A DNA stretch of 64,000 nucleotides from JABGQS01 sp963666505 (GTDB taxonomy: Bacteria; Bacillota; Clostridia; Christensenellales; SZUA-584), in the NCBI GenBank assembly GCA_963666505.2, contig CAXXXL010000002.1, positions 1-64,000 of the forward strand, read 5' to 3'. A model generated the notes under the pieces. That model did not search any database and was not told the DNA's origin. It saw nothing but the letters and a program-made list of their open reading frames with translations. Below, piece after piece: positions 58,662-64,000 of the stretch (the stretch's first letter is position 1; each line of letters starts with the position of its first letter). Made by a program: the position numbers and the translations under genes.

Positions 58662-60890
58662 TTATATCATGTTCTGCGGGTTTATCTCTAAACCAAACGT
58701 ACAATCGTAATATTTCTTTTTGTCCGAATAAATATACAACCTTTTTCGAAAATCTGCAAGTTTAGAATCGTTTAGCACCTTTATGAGTATCTGCCAGCGT
58801 GACTTACCTTCAATTTTCTTTACCGGTGCCGGGCCAGCATCAAACAGTATTATCTGTTTTCTGATTTCTTCGAACTGTTTCTCCAGTCCGCTTGCAAAAT
58901 CCAGGCAAGCTTTCCTTACCGATTCTTCCGCTTTCCCGACAAAAACTATCCTGAAAAACACAGTATACGGCGGAAGCAATGCGGCTTTTCTTACCTTCAT
59001 CTCTTCGTCGAAAAACCCTTCAAAGTCGTGTTCCTTTGCAAACTTGATAGCATAGTGTTCGGGAGAATATGTCTGTATGATAACCTTGCCCGGGTCTTTT
59101 CTGCCGGCACGGCCTGCGACCTGCTCTAGCAGACTGAACGTCTTTTCCGGGCTTTTATAATCCGGTATCATCAGCGAGCTGTCTGCGGCAACGACGCCGA
59201 CCAGTTCCACCTGTGCAAAATCGAGACCTTTTGCTATCATCTGTGTGCCGATAAGTATATCCGCATCTGCGTTTTTGAACTGCTCGTATATTTTAACATG
59301 CGAATCTTTTGTTCTGGTGGTGTCAAGGTCCATGCGCAGCACCCGGGCCGCCGGAAACCTTTCTTTTACAAACTCCTCAACCTGCTGGGTCCCGATGCCG
59401 AACTGCTTTATGTATTTTTTTCCGCACTGCGGGCACACTTCACGAAGCGGCCTTTTTCTGCCGCAGTAGTGGCACATTAAAGTGTCTTTGTTTGAGTGAT
59501 ATGTCATGCTTACTTCACAATAGTCGCAGAACTCTACGAATCCGCATCCACGGCACATAACAAAAGTGGAGTAGCCTCTTCTGTTTATAAAGAGCATAAC
59601 CTGCTTATGGTCAGCCAGAGACTTTTTCATCTCTTCATATAGAATGCCGGAAAAAATCGTCCTGTTGCCTGCCATTATCTCTTTGCGCATGTCAGCAACT
59701 ATTACTTTAGGCAATTTTAGACCGAACAACCGATTTGGCATGCTTACAAGCTCATATATACCGTTTTTTGCTTTTATGTAGCTTTCTACTGACGGCGTTG
59801 CCGAGGCAAGCACAAGGCTTGCTTTCTCAATATTCGCTCTCATACGTGCAACTTCATGAGCAGTGTATTTCGGGTGTATATCCGACTTGTAGCTTGTTTC
59901 GTGCTCTTCGTCTATTATTATAACACCTACGTCATGCAGCGGTGCAAATACTGCTGAGCGTGCTCCTATTACCACTCTTGCGTTACCAAGGACCATGCGC
60001 TTCCACTCGTCGTATCTTTCTCCCGGAGTAAGCGTGGAGTGGTAGACGGCAATCTCGCTTCCTATCCTTCGCTCAAACATAGCGACAAGCTGGGGCGTTA
60101 GCGAAATTTCCGGCACAAGCACTATCGCGCTTCTTCCCTGAGCAAGAAAATGTCGTACTATCTTTATATAAACCTCTGTTTTTCCGCTGCCGGTTACGCC
60201 ATGCAAAAGGTATTTGCCCTGTTTTGCCGTTATCGTGTCTATTGCGTTTTTCTGGTCTTCTGTCAGCTCGAATTCTTCCTCCAGCAGCACTTCTTTCCTG
60301 GGGCTTCTGAAGGTTTCAACTATTTCGACAGATATGGCCCCTTTTTTTTCCAAAGCTGTTCTTGCTGAAGAGCTGTTTTTAACAAACGCTGAGAGTTCAT
60401 TTGCTTTAAGCCGGCCGTTATCTCTAAGTGCGTTCAATACTTCAAGCTGCTTTGGCGCCTTTATCCTGCCGTCCTTTGTTAGAAGAGAAGCTGCAAATTC
60501 GTAGTATTCTTCTTCGCCTAGGCTGATTACATATTCACGTTCGTGCTTATCGCCGACTTTTCCTCCCCTCATCTGTGACGGAAACATAAGGCGCAGAGCT
60601 GTTGCAAAGGTTGTATGGTAGTATCGGCGTATCATGCCGGCAAGAGATATCTGTGCGGGTGTGAACGCTGCAAAATCTGAAAGCACGCTTACTACGCTTT
60701 TGATATCGCTGCCTTCATATTCGCACGTTTCGGAAATAGAAATAACATATCCTTCACGCAGTGTGTTGCCCCTGCCAAAAGGAACTTTTACTCTGAAGCC
60801 TATCTCTGCTTTTATTTCATCGGGAATTTTATATTCGAATACCCTGTCGACGTTCGAGTGAATTATGTCTACAATGACCTTTGCAAACAT
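58662..60890 (-). CDS. priA: PriA, primosomal replication restart helicase
   Basis: PriA reloads the replisome at stalled forks. The 742-residue protein has the N-terminal DNA-binding domain (VDIIHSNVDRVFEYKIP), Walker A GVTGSGKTEVY near 229-240, the DEEH box near 323-326, and a zinc-binding region CRGCG, CDYC, CHYCG, CPQCG near 451-492. It ends with the helicase domain IGTQMIAKGLDF and QVAGRAGR. It lies four bases after coaBC. Confidence 0.96.
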   Translation of the reverse strand: MFAKVIVDIIHSNVDRVFEYKIPDEIKAEIGFRVKVPFGRGNTLREGYVISISETCEYEGSDIKSVVSVLSDFAAFTPAQISLAGMIRRYYHTTFATALRLMFPSQMRGGKVGDKHEREYVISLGEEEYYEFAASLLTKDGRIKAPKQLEVLNALRDNGRLKANELSAFVKNSSSARTALEKKGAISVEIVETFRSPRKEVLLEEEFELTEDQKNAIDTITAKQGKYLLHGVTGSGKTEVYIKIVRHFLAQGRSAIVLVPEISLTPQLVAMFERRIGSEIAVYHSTLTPGERYDEWKRMVLGNARVVIGARSAVFAPLHDVGVIIIDEEHETSYKSDIHPKYTAHEVARMRANIEKASLVLASATPSVESYIKAKNGIYELVSMPNRLFGLKLPKVIVADMRKEIMAGNRTIFSGILYEEMKKSLADHKQVMLFINRRGYSTFVMCRGCGFVEFCDYCEVSMTYHSNKDTLMCHYCGRKRPLREVCPQCGKKYIKQFGIGTQQVEEFVKERFPAARVLRMDLDTTRTKDSHVKIYEQFKNADADILIGTQMIAKGLDFAQVELVGVVAADSSLMIPDYKSPEKTFSLLEQVAGRAGRKDPGKVIIQTYSPEHYAIKFAKEHDFEGFFDEEMKVRKAALLPPYTVFFRIVFVGKAEESVRKACLDFASGLEKQFEEIRKQIILFDAGPAPVKKIEGKSRWQILIKVLNDSKLADFRKRLYIYSDKKKYYDCTFGLEINPQNMI

Positions 60891-60893
60891 AAG

Positions 60894-62093
60894 TCACCTC
60901 GCTATGGTTTTTCTATACTCAAAAATACAATCTATGATATCTTTTGCAAGTTCTTGCTTTGTCTTTATCCCAAGGTCCTTCCCGCTTCCGTCTTTATATA
61001 AAAGTTTTATGTTGTTATAGTCGGAACCAAAACCCTCATCGTGTTTTCCCACGTCGTTTAGTGCAATGATATCAAGGTTTTTGTTTTTCAGCTTTTCTTT
61101 TGCACTGTTTTCATGGTTGTTTGTTTCTGCCGCAAAGCCCACCAAAACCTGCCCCGATTTTTTTCCTCTGCCCAGTTCTTTTAGTATGTCTATAGTTCTT
61201 ACAAGCTCTATACTTTTGTCTTGCCCTTTTTTTAACTTTTGGGAGGAAACTTCATTCGGCGTATAGTCTGCTACTGCTGCGCACATTATCACAACATCCG
61301 AGCCGGCTGCAAACTTTGTCACGCTCTCGTGCATCTGTTTTGCGCTACGGACACTGACCATTTCAGCTTTTGCTACTGCTTCGAGTGCAACAGGGCCGGA
61401 AACAAGCGTTACGTCTGCGCCTCTTGCGACTGCAGCGGTCGCTATTGCATATCCCATTTTTCCGGACGATCTGTTGGAAATAAACCTTACCGGGTCGATA
61501 TCCTCGACTGTTGGACCTGCCGATACAAGCACTTTTACTCCATTCATATCGAACAGAGACTCGAAAACGCTCTGTGCATATTCGAGTATCTCTTCCGGTT
61601 CTTTCATTCTGCCCGCACCTTCATCACGGCAGGCGAGCGCTCCAATGCCGGTATCCATGACATAGCAGCCACGTTTCTTTAATATTCGGATACTTTCCTG
61701 CGTAGCCTGGTTTTCATACATCGCCGTGTTCATTGCAGGTGTGAAAACAATTGGGCACCTGGCAGCAAGCAGAGTTGTCGTCAGCATATCGTCTGCAATT
61801 CCGCCAGCTATTTTTGAAAGTATATTGGCAGTGGCAGGCGCAACAATAAACATGTCCGCTCTTTTAGCAAGCGAGACATGCTTTACGTCGTGCTCTTCAC
61901 TTCTCTGAAAGGTATCGGTTATCGCAGCATTTCCAGAGATAGTCTCGAACGTTAATGCGCTAATGAACTCTAAAGCGTTCTTTGTCATTATTACATGGAC
62001 GTCGTATCCCTTTTTGACAAGTGCGCTTACAAGATAAGCAGTTTTATACGCTGCAATACCTCCCGATACGCCCACGACAACCGTCTTTGGCAT
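60894..62093 (-). CDS. coaBC: CoaBC, phosphopantothenoylcysteine synthetase/decarboxylase
   Basis: This bifunctional enzyme makes 4'-phosphopantetheine for CoA. The CoaC part (about 1-185) has VGVSGGIAAYKTAYLV, the FMN-binding histidine in EEHDVKHVSLA and TPAMNTAMYENQ. The CoaB part (about 187-399) has VSAGPTVEDIDPVRFISNRSSGKMG and NDVG. The length 399 is normal. It lies two bases after rpoZ and four bases before priA in the operon. Confidence 0.96.
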   Translation of the reverse strand: MPKTVVVGVSGGIAAYKTAYLVSALVKKGYDVHVIMTKNALEFISALTFETISGNAAITDTFQRSEEHDVKHVSLAKRADMFIVAPATANILSKIAGGIADDMLTTTLLAARCPIVFTPAMNTAMYENQATQESIRILKKRGCYVMDTGIGALACRDEGAGRMKEPEEILEYAQSVFESLFDMNGVKVLVSAGPTVEDIDPVRFISNRSSGKMGYAIATAAVARGADVTLVSGPVALEAVAKAEMVSVRSAKQMHESVTKFAAGSDVVIMCAAVADYTPNEVSSQKLKKGQDKSIELVRTIDILKELGRGKKSGQVLVGFAAETNNHENSAKEKLKNKNLDIIALNDVGKHDEGFGSDYNNIKLLYKDGSGKDLGIKTKQELAKDIIDCIFEYRKTIAR

Positions 62094-62095
62094 AG

Positions 62096-62296
62096 TTACA
62101 CTTCTTCCGGCGTTATATACGTAATCCTGTCCTCATGTATTTCTATTGCAGCCTGTGAAACAGGGTTGGATTCCTGTTCGTCTGTTAGCGGCTGTGCGCC
62201 GTCAACGAGCTGTCTTGCTCTTTTTGCAGATTCGACCACAAGGGTATACCTACAGTCTGCTTTGTCCTTTAATTCGCTTACTCCCGGATACATCAT
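62096..62296 (-). CDS. rpoZ: RNA polymerase omega subunit
   Basis: Omega assists assembly of RNA polymerase. The 66-residue chain has the family segment CRYTLVVESAKRARQL (about 15-30) and ends in an acidic tail. Its place between gmk and coaBC is the classic Firmicutes arrangement. Confidence 0.95.
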   Translation of the reverse strand: MMYPGVSELKDKADCRYTLVVESAKRARQLVDGAQPLTDEQESNPVSQAAIEIHEDRITYITPEEV

Positions 62297-62301
62297 TTAT
62301 A

Positions 62302-62904
62302 TCACCTGTCCTTTAAAATTATTTCATCTTTATTGCGTGAAACTTTCAGTCTTTCTGCGCACAGAATGCACTCCACACTTTGCACAACGTCACTAACGTT
62401 ATCGTTTACTATAACATAATCGTAGCGTTGTGCAAGTAAAGCTTCACTTTTTGCTTTGCCCAGCCTCGTCAATATCTGCTCTTCCGTATCTTTACCACGG
62501 CTTCTTATGCGCTTCTCAAGCTCTTCCATAGAAGGCGGCAAAAGGAAAATATAAACACCTTCCGGAAACACCTGTTTTGCTTTCAGCGCTCCTTGTACGT
62601 CTATTTCAAGAAGAACGTCTCTGCCTTCGTCAAGCTTTTGCGAGAATAGTTGTGTCGGCGTTCCGTAGTAGTTGCCGTATACGCAGGCGTGTTCCAGAAA
62701 CTCGTCTCTTACCAGCATGTCTTTGAACTGCTGCTCTGAAATAAAGAAATAGCTTTTGCCTTCAACTTCGCCCTTTCTTGGAGCACGGGTAGTGCAGGAC
62801 ACTGAAAGGTATATATCCTCGTGTCTTTTTAGCAGAGAATCGCATACTGTACCTTTTCCGGTGCCGGACGGCCCCGACAAAACAATAAGAAGACCTTTGC
62901 TCAT
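62302..62904 (-). CDS. gmk: Guanylate kinase
   Basis: Gmk converts GMP to GDP. The 200-residue protein has the P-loop SGPSGTGKGTV (about 10-20), the GMP-binding SCTTRAPRKGEVEGKSYFF (about 36-54), and IDVQGALK near 98-106. It lies one base before the remA end and five bases ahead of rpoZ. Confidence 0.97.
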   Translation of the reverse strand: MSKGLLIVLSGPSGTGKGTVCDSLLKRHEDIYLSVSCTTRAPRKGEVEGKSYFFISEQQFKDMLVRDEFLEHACVYGNYYGTPTQLFSQKLDEGRDVLLEIDVQGALKAKQVFPEGVYIFLLPPSMEELEKRIRSRGKDTEEQILTRLGKAKSEALLAQRYDYVIVNDNVSDVVQSVECILCAERLKVSRNKDEIILKDR

Positions 62905-62905
62905 A

Positions 62906-63166
62906 TTACTCCTCAGTTTCTATTTCTTTATCCGACAGCCTGTTTGCAACTGTTTCCGGCTGTACAGCCGAGAGGATAACATGGTCGCTGTCGGTTATTA
63001 TTACTGCTCTTGTGCGTCTTCCGTATGTCGCATCGACAAGATTTCCTTTTTGACGCGCTTCCTGAATTATCCTTTTGATAGGAGCAGACTCCGGACTTAC
63101 AATAGTTATAAGCCTGTTGGCGGAAACGATATTTCCAAAACCTATGTTTATAAGCTTGATACTCAT
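62906..63166 (-). CDS. remA: RemA/DUF370-family regulatory protein
   Basis: RemA is a small DNA-binding activator of extracellular matrix and osmoprotection genes in B. subtilis. The 86-residue chain has the family start MSIKLINIGFGNIVSANRLI, the arginine-rich YGRRTRAVIITDS (about 48-60) and the SAVQPETVANR end. It lies between yicC and gmk as in Bacillus and Clostridia. Whether it controls a matrix here is not known. Confidence 0.94.
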   Translation of the reverse strand: MSIKLINIGFGNIVSANRLITIVSPESAPIKRIIQEARQKGNLVDATYGRRTRAVIITDSDHVILSAVQPETVANRLSDKEIETEE

Positions 63167-63180
63167 ATACCCTCCAAGAA

Positions 63181-64000
63181 TTATTCTATATTTTGAACTT
63201 GTTCTCTTATTTTCTCTACAGTGCTTTTGCCTTCTATTACGGCATTTGTTATATCCATATTGGAAGACTTAGAACCTATTGTGTTGAGTTCCCTGTTCAT
63301 CTCCTGGACAATAAAATCCAGCTTTCTGCCTGTTTCCCCTCCGTTTTTTGATATCTGCCCAAACTGTTTTATATGTGTGTCCAGCCGAACTATCTCTTCA
63401 GTTATATCGGCCTTATCAGCAATATAAGCTATCTCAGCATTAAATCTTGTTTCGTCGACTTCCGCACCTTCAAGAAGCTCGCTCAGCCTTAGTTTAAGCT
63501 TATCTCTGTATTCTTGAGTAATGTAATCTTTTTTTGTTTCTATGCTACTAAGAACATTCTTAAGCTGTACAAGGTATTCTTCTATGTTCTGCTTTAATTG
63601 TTCACCCTCTCGCTGTCTCATCTCGCTCAGCATGTCAAGAGCGTCTTTGAGCGCAGACTGCAGTATTGCCTGCAGAGTTTCTTCGTCTTGAGTTTCCTCC
63701 CGGACAGTTATTGCGTCAGGTATCCGTATGATATGCGAAAGAGTCAGGTCATCCTCCAGACCGCATTCTTCAGCAGCTGTTCTTGCGGAATCTACAAAAG
63801 ACTTTATAAGCCCAATATCCGCTTCTGCCTTTTTGCCGCCTATGTCCAGTGATGCGAAGTTTACGAAAACATCCACCCGGCCGCGTGAGAGCTGTGACTT
63901 AATCGTTTTTCGTATGCCTTCCTCTGCAAATCCAAGCGTTCTTGGCATCCTTATGTTTATATCAAGAAAGCGATGGTTAACTGCCTTTATTTCTATAGTT
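63181..64000 (-). CDS. yicC: YicC-family endoribonuclease (5' end lies outside the window)
   Basis: The visible part is 273 codons and continues past base 64000. It has the start area AVNHRFLDINIRMPRTLGF, SRGRVDVFVNF near the front, a central helical region and the C-terminal HIKQFGQISKNGGETGRKLDFIVQEMNRELNTIGSKSS that marks the family. YicC-type proteins are RNA endonucleases with two conserved glutamates near the C-terminus. It is the first visible gene of the large operon that runs leftward to thiN. Confidence 0.95.
   Translation of the reverse strand, partial: TIEIKAVNHRFLDINIRMPRTLGFAEEGIRKTIKSQLSRGRVDVFVNFASLDIGGKKAEADIGLIKSFVDSARTAAEECGLEDDLTLSHIIRIPDAITVREETQDEETLQAILQSALKDALDMLSEMRQREGEQLKQNIEEYLVQLKNVLSSIETKKDYITQEYRDKLKLRLSELLEGAEVDETRFNAEIAYIADKADITEEIVRLDTHIKQFGQISKNGGETGRKLDFIVQEMNRELNTIGSKSSNMDITNAVIEGKSTVEKIREQVQNIE

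Noticed and set aside
1..64000. CRISPR arrays, prophage genes or conjugation genes
   Set aside because: No regular spaced repeats, no integrase, terminase or relaxase was seen. The only mobile trace is the IS110 fragment.

Overview
The window is a chromosomal segment of an anaerobic low-to-medium-GC Bacillota, most likely a member of the Clostridia. The evidence is a run of genes in typical Firmicutes order (yicC-remA-gmk-rpoZ-coaBC-priA-def-fmt-rsmB-rlmN-prpC-pknB-rsgA-rpe-thiN, next to rpmB and asp23-yloV-recG), a T-box leader in front of valS, strong AGGAGG-type ribosome binding sites, TTGACA/TATAAT promoters with 17-base spacers, a PPi-type phosphofructokinase, a formate/nitrite channel and a ferredoxin-linked disulfide reductase. 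No plasmid, phage or CRISPR signature was seen. The species cannot be named from the sequence alone.

Layout. 1-553: 5' part of uvrB. 554-3881: the least orderly part, with an orphan DUF4062/TIR-like protein carrying a winged-helix tail, a frameshifted Dabb gene, a 5' fragment of an IS110-family element that keeps its non-coding leader, and a PPi-phosphofructokinase gene with three indels whose 3' end abuts the IS fragment. 3985-10297: a formate/nitrite-type channel and a three-gene 2-oxoacid dehydrogenase operon (E2, E3, then E1 alpha and beta fused in one chain). 10337-14388: folC and valS with its valine T-box. 14440-18345: PrsW-type membrane protease, a URO-D-family protein, a DUF3810 membrane protein and a small lipoprotein. 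18392-30560: a complete type IV pilus operon (pilB, pilT, pilC, pilA, pilD, two pseudopilins, two long paralogous PilX-like proteins with repeat-rich beta-helical bodies, pilM, pilN, pilO), closed by a terminator hairpin lying inside the end of a convergent WYL regulator gene. 30514-33860: the WYL regulator divergent from a YfcC-type transporter and a TIM-barrel isomerase-like gene. 34060-38355: a zinc-ribbon membrane protein, HU, a ferredoxin:disulfide reductase with its glutaredoxin, and an ABC-2 exporter. 38413-38508: an orphan promoter-terminator pair that may make a small RNA. 38629-39150: five tRNA genes (Leu, Cys, Gly, Asp, Val). 39295-45798: histidine operon hisZGDBHAF-IE. 45809-49897: recG, yloV, asp23. 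49938-64000: rpmB and the long housekeeping operon running leftward from yicC to thiN.

How the genes work together. The dehydrogenase operon supplies all catalytic subunits of a thiamine- and lipoate-dependent complex. The pilus operon encodes the assembly and retraction ATPases, platform, prepilin peptidase, major pilin, minor pilins and the MNO inner-membrane alignment complex. The histidine operon covers every step except the aminotransferase (hisC) and the phosphatase, which must lie elsewhere. The housekeeping operon joins DNA replication restart, nucleotide and CoA supply, N-terminal formyl handling, rRNA methylation, ribosome assembly and the PASTA kinase/phosphatase pair.

The points most worth a second look are the twin PilX-like beta-helix proteins, the IS110 remnant with a possible bridge-RNA leader fused to a decaying pfp gene, the orphan promoter-terminator pair beside the tRNA cluster, the DUF4062-like protein, a possible ATT start codon in pilC, and the palindromic site between the WYL regulator and the YfcC transporter. 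All functional statements come from reading motifs by eye; no database search was possible.
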